NCBI RefSeq assembly: GCF_019645815.1
Contig: NZ_CP080997.1
Span: forward strand, 2,112,880 to 2,176,879
Length of the DNA: 64,000 nucleotides
Direction: 5' to 3'
DNA from: Mycolicibacter heraklionensis
GTDB lineage: Bacteria; Actinomycetota; Actinomycetes; Mycobacteriales; Mycobacteriaceae
Part shown: piece after piece, positions 24,960-37,588 of the stretch
How the letters are laid out: each line of letters starts with the position of its first letter
Position numbering within the stretch: the stretch's first letter is position 1
Notes under the pieces: model-generated
What the model was told of the DNA's origin: nothing
Databases searched by the model: none
Seen by the model: the letters and a program-made list of their open reading frames with translations, nothing else
Translations under genes and position numbers: made by a program

Positions 24960-25226
24960 CTACAGTCCCGGCTGGTCGACGCAGCGGCTCTCGCTGATCG
25001 CGTTCGCGGCAGACTTCTTGCGGCGCAGCAACACCCGCCTGCTCCCGTCGGTGTACAACCGCACTCGGGTCAGCTCCCAACCTCGGTATTCGGCTTCGAT
25101 GGACAGCCGGGTGGACGCCCCGATCCGGGTGACCTCCGGGGGCAGTCGCAGCGGAATCCACTCATAGTCATCGGACAGTTCGGTGTCCCAGCCGGCCGGC
25201 AGTCGGCGTGGCCGCAGCGCGGTCAA
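24960..25226 (-). CDS. DUF5703-family protein
   Basis: 88 residues if translation starts at the TTG that overlaps the lppL stop (TTGA); no ATG or GTG in frame fits between the genes. The conserved part is [35 protein letters not shown] and RRVLLRRKK. Function unknown. Upstream codons in the same frame overlap lppL and are not counted. Placed between lppL and pyrD with overlaps on both sides, it should be translated by coupling. Confidence 0.75.
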   Translation of the reverse strand: MTALRPRRLPAGWDTELSDDYEWIPLRLPPEVTRIGASTRLSIEAEYRGWELTRVRLYTDGSRRVLLRRKKSAANAISESRCVDQPGL

Positions 25227-26287
25227 CGTGGCCTCGCCGCGTGCTCGATCACCTGCACCCCGGCGCCGGAGCCCGACACCACGTACAAGGTGTCTGACTT
25301 CTCGTCCAAGGCCAGGGTGTTGGGTTGCTGCACGGTCGGATAGCGAACCTTCTCCACGGGAATTCCGGTGGACAAATCGTAGCCGGTCACGGTGTTCGTC
25401 CCGGTTTGCGACACCCACGCAAACCCGCCCGCCCCGGCCAGTCCATAGGGAGCGTGCGGTACCGGATAGTCCTGGTGCAGCATCAGCGGGTCCACGGCGT
25501 ACACCAGCAGCCGGCCGCTGCGGGGGTCGGCCGCCAGCACCGGCCCGTGCGCAGCGGCGGCAAGCGTGGTCGCGCCCTGACCCGCCCGCAGCGCGTACTG
25601 GGGCTTGCCGTCGGTACCGATGGTCGTCACCGAGGTCTGGCCGCGGTCCAGCACCACCGCGATATCGCCCTGGGTCACGATCTGGTCGACCCGGGCGAAG
25701 ATCTTCACCCGCTCCGCAATCCGCGTGCCGTCGTTCGCCAGCGTGTAGACCGCGCCGTCAGCGCTGCCCAGCACCATGGTGCCGTCGGCGCGCCGGCCGA
25801 TCGCGGTGAACTCGACACCGGCGGCATCGTCGACGTCGACCCGTTTGATGCTGCGGGTGGCCAGGTCGACGGCGTAGTAGCCGCCATGGCCGGACAGGTA
25901 GACCGTGCCGTTGCCGTCGCCGGCCAGTGCGCTTGCCGGCCCCGGCAACGCGACCACGGCGGGCGGGTGACTCCCGTCGCCGACCAGCCCGAGCGTGGCG
26001 GCGGCCTGCGCGTCCGGCCCGGGAGACAGCACCGCCAGCAGTCCGGTGGCCGCGTCGAAAACCGCGCCGGTGGCCCGGCCGGCCAGTGGCCGTACCGTGC
26101 CGGCCGGCCGGACCGCGGCGACCGGGGAGACGGCGGGCTCGGCCGGCGCGATGGTGGGCGGCGATGCGGTGATGGGATTGGATGAGCACGCTGTGAGCAG
26201 CAACAACGGCAGCAACAGGCCTTGTAGGGACCGGCGGGGCCGGCGGGTGGCGCGCTTGGGCACAGGGCAGCTCTTCCAGCTCGTCAT
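25223..26287 (-). CDS. lppL: Lipoprotein LppL-like, beta-propeller fold
   Basis: 354 residues from ATG 26287. A basic start (RRPRRSLQG), a hydrophobic run and lipobox LLTAC place a lipid-modified Cys near residue 34. The rest is a series of short beta repeats (for example AVDLATRSIKRVDV, LAGDGNGTVYLSG and NTLALDEKSDTLYVVSG), typical of a propeller. It is exported and held on the outer face of the membrane. TAGAAT (26312-26317, minus strand) ends 6 nt before an in-frame TTG at 26305, so a leaderless longer form is possible. Assigned as lppL from the lipobox, the propeller and its place next to pyrD. Confidence 0.82.
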   Translation of the reverse strand: MTSWKSCPVPKRATRRPRRSLQGLLLPLLLLTACSSNPITASPPTIAPAEPAVSPVAAVRPAGTVRPLAGRATGAVFDAATGLLAVLSPGPDAQAAATLGLVGDGSHPPAVVALPGPASALAGDGNGTVYLSGHGGYYAVDLATRSIKRVDVDDAAGVEFTAIGRRADGTMVLGSADGAVYTLANDGTRIAERVKIFARVDQIVTQGDIAVVLDRGQTSVTTIGTDGKPQYALRAGQGATTLAAAAHGPVLAADPRSGRLLVYAVDPLMLHQDYPVPHAPYGLAGAGGFAWVSQTGTNTVTGYDLSTGIPVEKVRYPTVQQPNTLALDEKSDTLYVVSGSGAGVQVIEHAARPR

Positions 26288-26374
26288 GGTGGCGGGTTGG
26301 TGCAAATATCGATTCTAAGGAAGGCGGCGAGGTGAAGCTCGCATGTCCGGCCGAACAATAAGTTCGCTTAGGTG

Positions 26375-26380
26375 TAACCT
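26375..26380 (+). promoter_or_regulatory. -10 hexamer TAACCT, leaderless start
   Basis: Seven bases separate it from ATG 26388, so the transcript should begin at the start codon. This settles the start against an in-frame ATG at 26343. Confidence 0.7.
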
Positions 26381-26387
26381 CGCGGCC

Positions 26388-26681
26388 ATGACTGTGGTCG
26401 ATGACTGGCAGCTGGCGTGTTCGGAGTTCCGCATCGAGGAGATCTGGACCGGGGCCTTCGCCAGTGGTTTCGGCGAGGTCGGTGACGGCCGTAGTTTCTC
26501 GTTCCACACCGAGCAGCAGAAGCTCGTGGTCGACATCTATCGGCCCCGGCTGGCCGGCCCGGTCCCGCACGACGAGGACGTGGTCGCCACCGCGAGCCGG
26601 CATCTGTTCGAGATCGATGTCGCCGACGAGCGGAGCCTGGCCGCCGCGGTGCGCGACGTGGTATCCGGTCTGACCCGCTGA
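26388..26681 (+). CDS. Conserved mycobacterial hypothetical protein (Rv2137c position)
   Basis: 97 residues, acidic, starting MTVVDDWQLACSEFRIEEIW. No transmembrane segment, signal peptide or known motif is visible. It is divergent from lppL and lies 24 nt before uppP, in the place held by Rv2137c in Mycobacterium tuberculosis. Function unknown; co-expression with uppP is possible although uppP seems to have its own leaderless promoter. Confidence 0.75.
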   Translation: MTVVDDWQLACSEFRIEEIWTGAFASGFGEVGDGRSFSFHTEQQKLVVDIYRPRLAGPVPHDEDVVATASRHLFEIDVADERSLAAAVRDVVSGLTR

Positions 26682-26692
26682 CACCAGCCCGG

Positions 26693-26698
26693 TACGGT
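26693..26698 (+). promoter_or_regulatory. -10 hexamer TACGGT of uppP
   Basis: Seven bases before GTG 26706; this fits a leaderless transcript and supports GTG 26706 over ATG 26727. Confidence 0.65.
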
Positions 26699-26705
26699 CA
26701 TCGTC

Positions 26706-27581
26706 GTGTCGGTAGTCGAGACGGTGATGTCGTGGCCGCAAGTGGTTGTCCTGGCGATTGTCCAGGGCCTCACCGAATTTCTGCCGGTTTCGTCGTCGGG
26801 ACACCTGGCGTTGGTCTCACGGCTGTTCTTCGCCGGTGACGCCGGCGCTTCCTTCACGGCGGTGACCCAACTCGGCACCGAGGTCGCCGTGCTGGTCTAC
26901 TTCGCCAGGGACATCGCGCGCATCGGCACGGCCTGGCTCTCGGGGGTGGCGTCGGCGCTGGCCAAGACCCGGTTGCCCGCCGACCGCGAGACCGACTACC
27001 GGATGGGCTGGTACGTCATCATCGGCACCATCCCGATCTGTGTGCTGGGCCTGCTGTTCAAAGACCTGATCCGGTCCGGGGTCCGCAACCTGTGGGTGGT
27101 GGCCACCGCATTGGTGGTGTTCTCGGTGGTGATCGCCGCAGCCGAGTACTTCGGCCGCCAGGCCCGCCATGCCAAGGAACTGACGTGGCGCGACGCCGTG
27201 CTGGTGGGTTCGGCGCAGACACTTGCGCTGGTGCCGGGGGTGTCACGGTCCGGCGCCACCATCAGTGCCGGGCTGTTCGCCGGCCTGGACCGGGAATTGG
27301 CCGCCCGCTTCGGTTTCCTGCTGGCGATTCCCGCGGTGTTCGCCTCCGGGCTGTTCTCGCTGCCTGACGCGTTTCACCCCGAAGGGGCCGGCATGAGCGC
27401 CAGCGGTCCGCAACTGCTGGTCGCCACCCTGATCGCGTTCGCGGTGGGCTGGGCGGCCGTCGCCTGGTTCCTCAAGTTCCTGGTGTCACACAGCATGTAC
27501 TGGTTTGTCGGGTACCGGGTGGTCGTCGGGACGACGATCCTGGTCCTGCTGGCCACCGGCGTGTTGGCGGCCTCGCCATGA
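26706..27581 (+). CDS. uppP: Undecaprenyl-diphosphatase (BacA-type)
   Basis: 291 residues, polytopic membrane protein. Active-site motifs are [15 protein letters not shown] (20-34; E24, S30, H33) and [10 protein letters not shown]. It removes a phosphate from the C50/C55 lipid pyrophosphate on the outer side of the membrane, recycling the carrier for peptidoglycan and arabinogalactan synthesis; overproduction gives bacitracin resistance in other bacteria. Its stop overlaps the ATG of the histidine phosphatase (ATGA), so both are coupled. Confidence 0.96.
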   Translation: MSVVETVMSWPQVVVLAIVQGLTEFLPVSSSGHLALVSRLFFAGDAGASFTAVTQLGTEVAVLVYFARDIARIGTAWLSGVASALAKTRLPADRETDYRMGWYVIIGTIPICVLGLLFKDLIRSGVRNLWVVATALVVFSVVIAAAEYFGRQARHAKELTWRDAVLVGSAQTLALVPGVSRSGATISAGLFAGLDRELAARFGFLLAIPAVFASGLFSLPDAFHPEGAGMSASGPQLLVATLIAFAVGWAAVAWFLKFLVSHSMYWFVGYRVVVGTTILVLLATGVLAASP

Positions 27582-28264
27582 CCGTCATCCTGCTGCGGCA
27601 TGGCCGGTCCACCTCGAACACCTCCGGGGTGCTGGCCGGCCGCACCGAAGGCGTCGAACTCGACGACCTGGGCCGTGAGCAGGCCACGCAGCTCGTCGGC
27701 CGGCTCGACGGCCTGCCGATCAAGGCGTTGGTGCGCTCACCGCTGCTGCGCTGCCGACGCACCGTCGAACCGCTGGCCGCAGCGCTGGGGCTGGAGCCGC
27801 TCGTCGACGACCGGCTCGCCGAAGTCGACTACGGGGCCTGGACCGGGCGCAAGCTCAGCGAGCTGACCGCCGAGCCGCTGTGGCGGGTGGTGCAGGCGCA
27901 GCCCAGCGCGGCGATCTTCCCCGAGGGCGAAGGGCTGGCGCAGGTGCAGGCCCGCGCCGTCACCGCGGTCCGCGATCACGACCGGCAGCTGGCCGAACAG
28001 CACGGCGCCGACGTGCTGTGGGTGGCCTGCACCCACGGCGACGTCATCAAGGCCGTCATCGCCGACGCGCTCGGCGTGCACCTGGACGGCTTCCAACGGA
28101 TCACCGCCGACCCGGCATCGGCGAGCGTGATCCGCTACACGCCGTTGCGCCCGTTCGTGATCCACCTCAACCACACCGGAGCGTCGTTGGCCGCCGCGGT
28201 GCAGAGTTCGCCGGCCGGCACCGTCGGTGAAAGCGACGCCGTAGTCGGCGGGTCCACCACCTAG
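27578..28264 (+). CDS. Histidine phosphatase (Rv2135c-like)
   Basis: 228 residues of the phosphoglycerate-mutase-like family. The catalytic RHG is in [10 protein letters not shown], the second basic residue in SPLLRCRRT, and the later His in ACTHGDVIK. The acid/base Glu is in LAEVDYGAW. It is a phosphatase of unknown substrate; the Glu and overall pattern argue against a glycolytic mutase. Coupled to uppP by an ATGA overlap and followed by DUF3090 and an SCO1664-like gene, a neighbour set conserved in actinobacteria. Confidence 0.9.
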   Translation: MTVILLRHGRSTSNTSGVLAGRTEGVELDDLGREQATQLVGRLDGLPIKALVRSPLLRCRRTVEPLAAALGLEPLVDDRLAEVDYGAWTGRKLSELTAEPLWRVVQAQPSAAIFPEGEGLAQVQARAVTAVRDHDRQLAEQHGADVLWVACTHGDVIKAVIADALGVHLDGFQRITADPASASVIRYTPLRPFVIHLNHTGASLAAAVQSSPAGTVGESDAVVGGSTT

Positions 28265-28325
28265 GTCCACCTCGCCGAAGCCAGATACCGTCGGCCGCCT
28301 CAACTGCCGGTATTTTGGAGATGCC

Positions 28326-28919
28326 ATGTCCCGAGCAATTCACGTCTTCCGCACCCCCGACCGCTTCGTGGCCGGGACCGTCGGCCAGCCCGGCAATCGC
28401 ACCTTCTATCTGCAGGCGGTCCACGACGAGCGGGTGGTCTCGGTGGTGCTGGAAAAGCAGCAGGTCGCAGTGCTGTCCGAACGGATCGGTGCGCTGCTGC
28501 TGGAGGTCAACCGCCGATTCGGCACCCCGGTGCCGCCCGAACCCACCGAGATCGACGACCTGGACCCGCTGGTCACACCGGTGGACGCGGAGTTCCGGGT
28601 CGGCACCATGGGGTTGGGCTGGGATTCCGAAGCGCAGACGGTGGTGGTTGAGCTGCTCGCGGTCAGTGACGCCGAATTCGACGCATCGGTGGTGCTCGAC
28701 GACACCGACGAAGGGCCGGACGCGGTGCGGGTGTTCCTCACCCCGGAGTCCGCGCGCCAGTTCGCCACCCGCTCCAACCGGGTCATCTCGGCGGGCCGCC
28801 CGCCGTGTCCGCTGTGCGACGAGCCGCTGGACCCCTCCGGTCACATGTGTGTGCGCACCAACGGCTATCGAAGGGGCGCATTCGGGCCCGACGATGAGCC
28901 CGATGACGCCGACATCTGA
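28326..28919 (+). CDS. DUF3090-family protein (Rv2134c-like)
   Basis: 197 residues. It has the DUF3090 pattern RAIHVFRTPDRFVAGTVGQP, GRTFYLQAV-like (here NRTFYLQAV) and a C-terminal CPLCDEPLDPSGHMC, a likely zinc site with three cysteines and a histidine. Function unknown. GGAG stands 5 nt before the ATG, and TATTTT (28311-28316) could be its -10. The last codons overlap the next gene, so DUF3090 and the kinase-like protein probably work together. Confidence 0.9.
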   Translation: MSRAIHVFRTPDRFVAGTVGQPGNRTFYLQAVHDERVVSVVLEKQQVAVLSERIGALLLEVNRRFGTPVPPEPTEIDDLDPLVTPVDAEFRVGTMGLGWDSEAQTVVVELLAVSDAEFDASVVLDDTDEGPDAVRVFLTPESARQFATRSNRVISAGRPPCPLCDEPLDPSGHMCVRTNGYRRGAFGPDDEPDDADI

Positions 28920-29730
28920 CGACCGGGAGGCGTTGCACTCCGGGGAACTGGAGATCCTGGGCCGCATCCGCTCGGCCAGCAACGCCACGTTTCTGTGCCA
29001 GGCGACGCTGGGGGAGCACCGCGTGCACTGCGTCTACAAGCCGGTCGCCGGCGAACAGCCGCTCTGGGACTTCCCCGACGGCACCCTGGCCGGCCGCGAA
29101 CTCGGCGCGCACCTGATCTCGGCCGAATTGGGCTGGAACCTGGTTCCCTACACCATCATTCGGGAGGGACCGGCGGGTCCGGGCATGGTGCAGCGCTGGG
29201 TGGATCAACCCGAAGACGACGACGAAGCCGAGGACGCGTCGCCGCCGCCCGGCCTGGTCGACGTGGTGCCCGGCGACCACGTTCCGGCGGGCTACCTGCC
29301 GGTGTTGCAGGCCTATGGCCACACCGGCGACCCGGTCACCTTGGTGCACGCCGACGACCTGCGGCTGCGCCGCCTCGCCGTCTTCGACGTGGTGATCAAC
29401 AACGCCGACCGCAAGGGCGGGCACATCCTGTGCGGCACCGACGGCCGCGTCTACGGCGTTGACCACGGCGTGAGCCTGCACACCCAAGACAAGTTGCGCA
29501 CCGTGCTGTGGGGGTGGGCGGGCAAACCGGTGGCCGACCTGGACGACGAGGCGTTGCCGGCGCTGTCGCGGCTGCTGGTGGCGCTGGACGGCCCGCTGGC
29601 GGTAACCCTGCAACCGCACCTGACCGCCGACGAGATCGCGGCACTGCGCCGGCGGGTGACCGACCTGCTGGACCACCCGGTGATGCCCGGCCCGAACCGT
29701 CATCGCCCGATACCCTGGCCGGCGTTCTGA
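28894..29730 (+). CDS. SCO1664-family protein, PI3/4-kinase-like fold (Rv2133c-like)
   Basis: 278 residues from ATG 28894, with ATG 28903 as alternative; both lie inside the end of DUF3090. The pattern HCVYKPVAGEQPLWDFPDG, then DVVINNADRKGGHIL and VDHGVSLH, matches the catalytic Asp/Asn and metal Asp of the phosphatidylinositol-kinase-like family found as SCO1664. ATP binding and phosphotransfer are inferred; the substrate is unknown. Overlap with DUF3090 and nearness to the histidine phosphatase (27578) suggest a kinase/phosphatase module. Confidence 0.85.
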   Translation: MSPMTPTSDDREALHSGELEILGRIRSASNATFLCQATLGEHRVHCVYKPVAGEQPLWDFPDGTLAGRELGAHLISAELGWNLVPYTIIREGPAGPGMVQRWVDQPEDDDEAEDASPPPGLVDVVPGDHVPAGYLPVLQAYGHTGDPVTLVHADDLRLRRLAVFDVVINNADRKGGHILCGTDGRVYGVDHGVSLHTQDKLRTVLWGWAGKPVADLDDEALPALSRLLVALDGPLAVTLQPHLTADEIAALRRRVTDLLDHPVMPGPNRHRPIPWPAF

Positions 29731-29800
29731 ACAAGGGGTGGCCGCCCGCTAGCCGCACTCGCGAATCCGGCCCCGCCCGCCGTCGGGGATACTGCCAGAC

Positions 29801-30586
29801 GTGACGCTGACCGACGCGGCGCTGGCCGCCGAACTGGCAGTCGAGGCCGGAAAGCTCTTGCTGGCGGTGCGTGACGAGGTGGGCTTCGCCCAGCCGTGGC
29901 ACCTGGGCGACACCGGCGACGGCCGCGCGAACCAGCTGATCATCCGCCGACTGCGCGACGCACGCCCGTCAGACGCGGTGCTCAGCGAGGAATCACCGGA
30001 CAACCTGGCCCGGCTGCGGGCAGACCGGGTCTGGATCGTCGACCCGCTGGACGGCACCCGGGAGTTCACCACGCCGGGACGCGACGACTGGGCGGTGCAC
30101 ATCGCGCTGTGGCAGCGGGGCGGAGCCGACGGCTTTGGCGCCATCACCGACGCCGCGGTGTCCCTGCCGGCCTACGACAACAGAAGCAACGTCGTCTTCC
30201 GCACCGACACGGTCGCCCGGCCCGCCCCGCCGACCGGGCCGCCGGACACCATTCGGGTCGCGGTCAGCGCCTCCCGGATGCCCGCGGTGGTACGGCTCAT
30301 CCGCGAGGTGTTGCCGGTGGAGCCGGTGCTGATGGGTTCGGCGGGCGCCAAGGCGATGGCCGTGGTGCGCGGCGACGTGGACGCCTACCTGCACGCCGGC
30401 GGGCAGTGGGAGTGGGATTCGGCTGCCCCGGCCGGGGTGGTGCTGGCGGCGGGGCTGCACGCGTCCCGAATCGACGGGTCGCCGTTGCGCTACAACCGCC
30501 CCGACCCCTACCTGCCCGACCTGCTGATGTGCCGGCCCGATGTGGCGCCGATCCTGCTGGACGCGATGCGGCGAACGGTGCTGTAG
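29801..30586 (+). CDS. cysQ: 3'-phosphoadenosine-5'-phosphate phosphatase CysQ
   Basis: 261 residues from GTG 29801. Metal-binding motifs of the inositol-monophosphatase superfamily: EES, then [12 protein letters not shown] (D81, D84) and [10 protein letters not shown] (D206). It removes the 3' phosphate from PAP, and it relieves feedback on sulfate assimilation; mycobacterial CysQ also hydrolyses some inositol phosphates. GATACT ends 7 nt before the GTG, an imperfect -10 that would fit a leaderless start. Next to mshC, as in other mycobacteria. Confidence 0.93.
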   Translation: MTLTDAALAAELAVEAGKLLLAVRDEVGFAQPWHLGDTGDGRANQLIIRRLRDARPSDAVLSEESPDNLARLRADRVWIVDPLDGTREFTTPGRDDWAVHIALWQRGGADGFGAITDAAVSLPAYDNRSNVVFRTDTVARPAPPTGPPDTIRVAVSASRMPAVVRLIREVLPVEPVLMGSAGAKAMAVVRGDVDAYLHAGGQWEWDSAAPAGVVLAAGLHASRIDGSPLRYNRPDPYLPDLLMCRPDVAPILLDAMRRTVL

Positions 30587-30597
30587 AGGCGGGGCTT

Positions 30598-30603
30598 TAC
30601 AGT
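30598..30603 (+). promoter_or_regulatory. -10 hexamer TACAGT of mshC
   Basis: Seven bases before ATG 30611; an in-frame GTG at 30605 would lie upstream of the transcript start. Confidence 0.75.
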
Positions 30604-30610
30604 CGTGGAC

Positions 30611-31846
30611 ATGCAATCGTGGTCCGCGCCGACCGTTCCGGTCCTGCCCGGGCGCGGCCCGGCGCTGCGCCTCTATGACACCGCCGACCGGCAGGTGCGC
30701 CCGGTGTCGCCGGGCCCGACGGCCAGCATGTACGTCTGCGGCATCACGCCCTACGACGCCACGCACCTGGGCCACGCCGCCACCTATCTGGTGTTCGACC
30801 TGATTCACCGGATCTGGCTCGACGCCGGCCATCAGGTGAACTACGTGCAGAACGTCACCGACGTCGACGACCCGCTGCTTGAGCGCGCCGAGCGAGACGG
30901 GGTGCAGTGGCAGGCGCTGGCGGCCAGTCAGGTCGAGCTGTTCGGCGCCGACATGACCGCGTTGCGGGTGCTGCCGCCGCGGGACTACGTGGCGGCCACC
31001 GAGGCCATAGCAGAGGTGGTCGAGCTCGTCGAGAAGATGCTGGCCGCCGGGTCGGCCTACATCGTCGACGCCGACTATCCCGACATCTACTTCCGCGCCG
31101 ACGCCACCGAGCAGTTCGGCTACGAATCCGGGTTCGACCGCGCCACCATGCTGGAACTGTTCGCCGAGCGCGGCGGCGACCCGGATCGGGCCGGCAAGGC
31201 CGATCCGCTCGACGCCCTGCTGTGGCGCGCCGCCCGCCCGGGTGAGCCCAGTTGGCCGGCGCCGTTCGGGACGGGCCGGCCGGGTTGGCATGTCGAGTGC
31301 GCCGCGATCGCGCTGAGCCGGATCGGCTCGGGTCTCGACATCCAGGGCGGCGGCTCCGATCTGGTCTTCCCGCACCACGAGTTCTCCGCCGCACACGCCG
31401 AATCCCTCACGGGGGAGCGCCGTTTCGCTCGGCACTACGTGCACGCCGGGATGATCGGCTGGGACGGCCACAAGATGTCCAAGAGTCGCGGCAACCTGGT
31501 GCTGGTGTCGAAGTTGCGCGCCCAGGGAACCGAGCCGGCCGCGATCCGGCTGGGCCTGCTGGCCGAGCACTACCGCAGCGACCGGTTCTGGGACGACGCG
31601 ACCCTCGCGGCGGCCGAGGCGAGGCTGGACCGCTGGCGGGCCGCGACGGCGCTACCGGCCGGACCGGCTGCCGACGACGTCATCGCCCGGGTCCGTCGCT
31701 ATCTCGCCGATGACCTGGACACCGTCAAGGCGCTGGCCGCGTTGGACGGCTGGACGACCGACGCGCTGGAGTACGGCGGTCACGACACGAGCGCACCGCG
31801 GCTGGTGGCCACCGCGGTCGATGCGCTGCTGGGAGTGGCGCTGTAG
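30611..31846 (+). CDS. mshC: L-cysteine:1D-myo-inosityl-2-amino-2-deoxy-glucopyranoside ligase (MshC)
   Basis: 411 residues. It is a class I cysteinyl-tRNA-synthetase homologue without the anticodon domain. The zinc-binding Cys is in [16 protein letters not shown], which also carries the HIGH-like motif, and KMSKS is at K288-S292. It joins cysteine to GlcN-Ins using ATP, the step before acetylation to mycothiol. The start MQSW matches the M. tuberculosis protein as I know it, and fits the leaderless promoter. Follows cysQ, so both are in sulfur metabolism. Confidence 0.97.
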   Translation: MQSWSAPTVPVLPGRGPALRLYDTADRQVRPVSPGPTASMYVCGITPYDATHLGHAATYLVFDLIHRIWLDAGHQVNYVQNVTDVDDPLLERAERDGVQWQALAASQVELFGADMTALRVLPPRDYVAATEAIAEVVELVEKMLAAGSAYIVDADYPDIYFRADATEQFGYESGFDRATMLELFAERGGDPDRAGKADPLDALLWRAARPGEPSWPAPFGTGRPGWHVECAAIALSRIGSGLDIQGGGSDLVFPHHEFSAAHAESLTGERRFARHYVHAGMIGWDGHKMSKSRGNLVLVSKLRAQGTEPAAIRLGLLAEHYRSDRFWDDATLAAAEARLDRWRAATALPAGPAADDVIARVRRYLADDLDTVKALAALDGWTTDALEYGGHDTSAPRLVATAVDALLGVAL

Positions 31847-31863
31847 GCCACCCACGGCGGGGG

Positions 31864-31869
31864 TAGGTT
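31864..31869 (+). promoter_or_regulatory. -10 hexamer TAGGTT, leaderless start
   Basis: Six bases before ATG 31876 of the short-chain dehydrogenase gene. Confidence 0.7.
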
Positions 31870-31875
31870 GAGCGC

Positions 31876-32754
31876 ATGTCTTCGATTCACTCCCAAGTCG
31901 TTTTCATCACCGGTGGCGCGCACGGTATCGGCGAGCAGCTGGCCCGCCGGCTGCACTCCCAGGGCGCCTCGGTGGTGGTGACCGACCTGGATGCGGCCGC
32001 CCTCAACAAGCTGGCCGATGACCTCGGTGACCGGGTGCTGACCGCCGTCGCCGACGTGCGGGATCTGGCCGCAATGCAGTCGGTGGTCGCGCAGGCCGAG
32101 CAGCGGTTCGGCGGCATCGACACCGTCGTCGCCAACGCCGGCATCGCCAGCTACGGGTCGGTGCTGAACGTGGACCCCGAGACGTTCAAGCGGGTGATCG
32201 ACGTCGACGTGATGGGGGTGTTCAACACCGTGCGGGCCGCGCTGCCGGCGGTCATCGAGCGTCGCGGCTATGTGCTGGTGGTGTCCTCGCTGGCGGCGTT
32301 CAGTCCGCTGGCCGGGATGGCCTCCTACGACGTGGCCAAGGCCGGGGTTGAGCACTTCGCCAGTGCGCTGCGCCAGGAGGTCGCCTACCAGGGCGTGGAG
32401 GTCGGCTCGGCGCACATGGCCTGGATCGACACTCCCTTGGTTCGCGACACCAAGGCCGACCTGGGGGCCTTCGGCGAGATGCTGGCCAAGCTGCCGTGGC
32501 CGCTGAACAAGACCACCTCGGTCGACAAATGTGTCGACGCCTTCGTCGCCGGCATCGAGGGCCGCCGTCGCCGCGTCTACTGCCCCGGCTGGGTGGGGGT
32601 GTTCCGCTGGCTCAAGCCGGTGCTGACGCTGCGGCCGGTGGAAGGCCCGTTCATCAAGGGAGCCGCCACCATCGTCCCGAAGATGGACGCCGAAGTCGCC
32701 GCGCTGGGCCGTTCCACCAGTGCCTACAACGAGGCCCGGGAAAAAGAAAAGTAG
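31876..32754 (+). CDS. Short-chain dehydrogenase/reductase (Rv2129c-like)
   Basis: 292 residues of the classical SDR family. The cofactor motif is TGGAHGIGEQLA near the N-terminus, with NAG in VVANAGIAS, and the catalytic set is a Ser in VVSSLAAF plus Y151-x3-K155. The Asp after the second strand (VVTDLDAAAL) favours NAD over NADP. The C-terminal extension after residue 240 (VFRWLKPVLTLRP) is hydrophobic and may touch the membrane. Substrate unknown. It lies between mshC and the PAC2 gene, which is on the other strand. Confidence 0.9.
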   Translation: MSSIHSQVVFITGGAHGIGEQLARRLHSQGASVVVTDLDAAALNKLADDLGDRVLTAVADVRDLAAMQSVVAQAEQRFGGIDTVVANAGIASYGSVLNVDPETFKRVIDVDVMGVFNTVRAALPAVIERRGYVLVVSSLAAFSPLAGMASYDVAKAGVEHFASALRQEVAYQGVEVGSAHMAWIDTPLVRDTKADLGAFGEMLAKLPWPLNKTTSVDKCVDAFVAGIEGRRRRVYCPGWVGVFRWLKPVLTLRPVEGPFIKGAATIVPKMDAEVAALGRSTSAYNEAREKEK

Positions 32755-32773
32755 CCCGCGTGAGCCCGGCGGC

Positions 32774-33640
32774 TCAGCGCCGCCGGCGCCGCAGGTAGCG
32801 CTCGAACTCGGCGGCCAGCGCGTCGCCGTCGATCTTGTTCAGTGCCTCGGTCATGTCGACCTCGGCGTCGCCGCGTTCCTCCAAGGAGGCCACGTAGTCG
32901 GCGATTTCGTCGTCCTCGCTGGCCATCTCGCTGACCGCCAGCTCCCACTCCTCGGCTTGGGCCGGCAGGTCGCCCAGCGGAACCTCGATGTCCAGGGCGT
33001 CCTCGACGCGGCGCAGCAGGGCGACCGTTGCCTTGGGGTTGGGTGGCTGCGAGACGTAGTGCGGCACCGCCGCCCAGAAGGTGACCGCCGGAATCCCGGC
33101 CGCCACGCAGGCGTCCTGGAACACCCCGGTGATTCCGGTCGGGCCCTCGTAGCGGGTCTCGGTCAACCCGAAGCGGGTGGCCGACTCCGCCGAGTACGCC
33201 GCCCCCGACACCGGCACCGGGCGGGTGTGGGGGGTGTCGGCCAGCAGTGCGCCCAGGATCACCACCGTGTCGACGTCGAGTTGTTCGATCACCGCCAGCA
33301 GCTCGGCGCAGAACGACCGCCAGCGCATGTTCGGCTCGACTCCATGCATCAGCACGATGTCGCGGTCGCTGCCCGGCGGGCGGCAGTGCGAAATGTGCAT
33401 CGACGGCCAGACCAGCTCCCGGGTGACGCCGTCGAGCTGGCGGATCACCGGCCGATTCACCTGGTAGTCGTAGTAGGCCTCGTCGTCGATCTCGACGATC
33501 AGCCGGGCCTCCCAGATGTTGTTGAGATGCTGCACGGCGTCGCTGGCCGCGTCGCCGGCATCATTCCAGCCCTCGAACGCGGCCACGACGATGGTGTCGT
33601 GCAGTTCGGGAAGGGCAGCGCCGTCATCCGGTCGGGTCAC
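32774..33640 (-). CDS. PAC2-family protein (Rv2125-like)
   Basis: 288 residues from GTG 33640. The PAC2 pattern is seen in VVAAFEGWNDAGDAASDA, HNNIW-like (here HLNNIW) and the later LGALLADTPHTRPVPVSG. PAC2 proteins are relatives of a proteasome-assembly chaperone. Whether the bacterial copy has any link with the mycobacterial proteasome is untested. The C-terminus ends in an arginine cluster. It is divergent from metH and convergent with the SDR gene. Confidence 0.9.
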   Translation of the reverse strand: MTRPDDGAALPELHDTIVVAAFEGWNDAGDAASDAVQHLNNIWEARLIVEIDDEAYYDYQVNRPVIRQLDGVTRELVWPSMHISHCRPPGSDRDIVLMHGVEPNMRWRSFCAELLAVIEQLDVDTVVILGALLADTPHTRPVPVSGAAYSAESATRFGLTETRYEGPTGITGVFQDACVAAGIPAVTFWAAVPHYVSQPPNPKATVALLRRVEDALDIEVPLGDLPAQAEEWELAVSEMASEDDEIADYVASLEERGDAEVDMTEALNKIDGDALAAEFERYLRRRRR

Positions 33641-33737
33641 AAGGCCAGGGTAAGGCCTGCACAAAGATCACGGGTCCCACAGACCGGCTGAGTCGGCTTG
33701 TTCGTCGGGGCATTCAACCCGACGCTGGGCGACCACG

Positions 33738-33743
33738 TAGACT
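33738..33743 (+). promoter_or_regulatory. -10 hexamer TAGACT of metH
   Basis: It ends 7 nt before 33751, the first base of riboswitch helix P1, so the RNA would start with the aptamer. Confidence 0.7.
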
Positions 33744-33750
33744 TTTCCCC

Positions 33751-33836
33751 GTCGAGAGGCGTTGCAACGGTTCGCCGGTCCCGCCGGTAACCGCCACGCT
33801 CGGCAGAGTTAAGGACGCCTTCCGCCACGGAAGGAG
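33751..33836 (+). promoter_or_regulatory. S-adenosylhomocysteine (SAH) riboswitch controlling metH
   Basis: Helix P1 is GUCGAG (33751-33756) with CUCGGC (33799-33804), one G-U pair. The 5' pseudoknot strand AGGCGU (33757-33762) pairs with ACGCCU (33815-33820). P2 is CGGUU (33768-33772) with AACCG (33789-33793). The conserved UGCAACGG and CCGCCACGCUCGG blocks match the SAH aptamer. The expression platform is a hairpin, CCTTCCG (33818-33824) with CGGAAGG (33828-33834), that hides the Shine-Dalgarno GGAAGGAG (33829-33836). Its left arm shares bases with the pseudoknot, so SAH binding should free the site and switch translation on. Confidence 0.88.
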
Positions 33837-33841
33837 CCCGC

Positions 33842-37582
<3,741 letters not shown>

Positions 37583-37588
37583 GCTCAG

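Noticed and set aside
29993..31570. 525-codon minus-strand frame opposite cysQ and mshC
   Set aside because: Shadow of two well-identified genes; no motif and no ribosome binding site.
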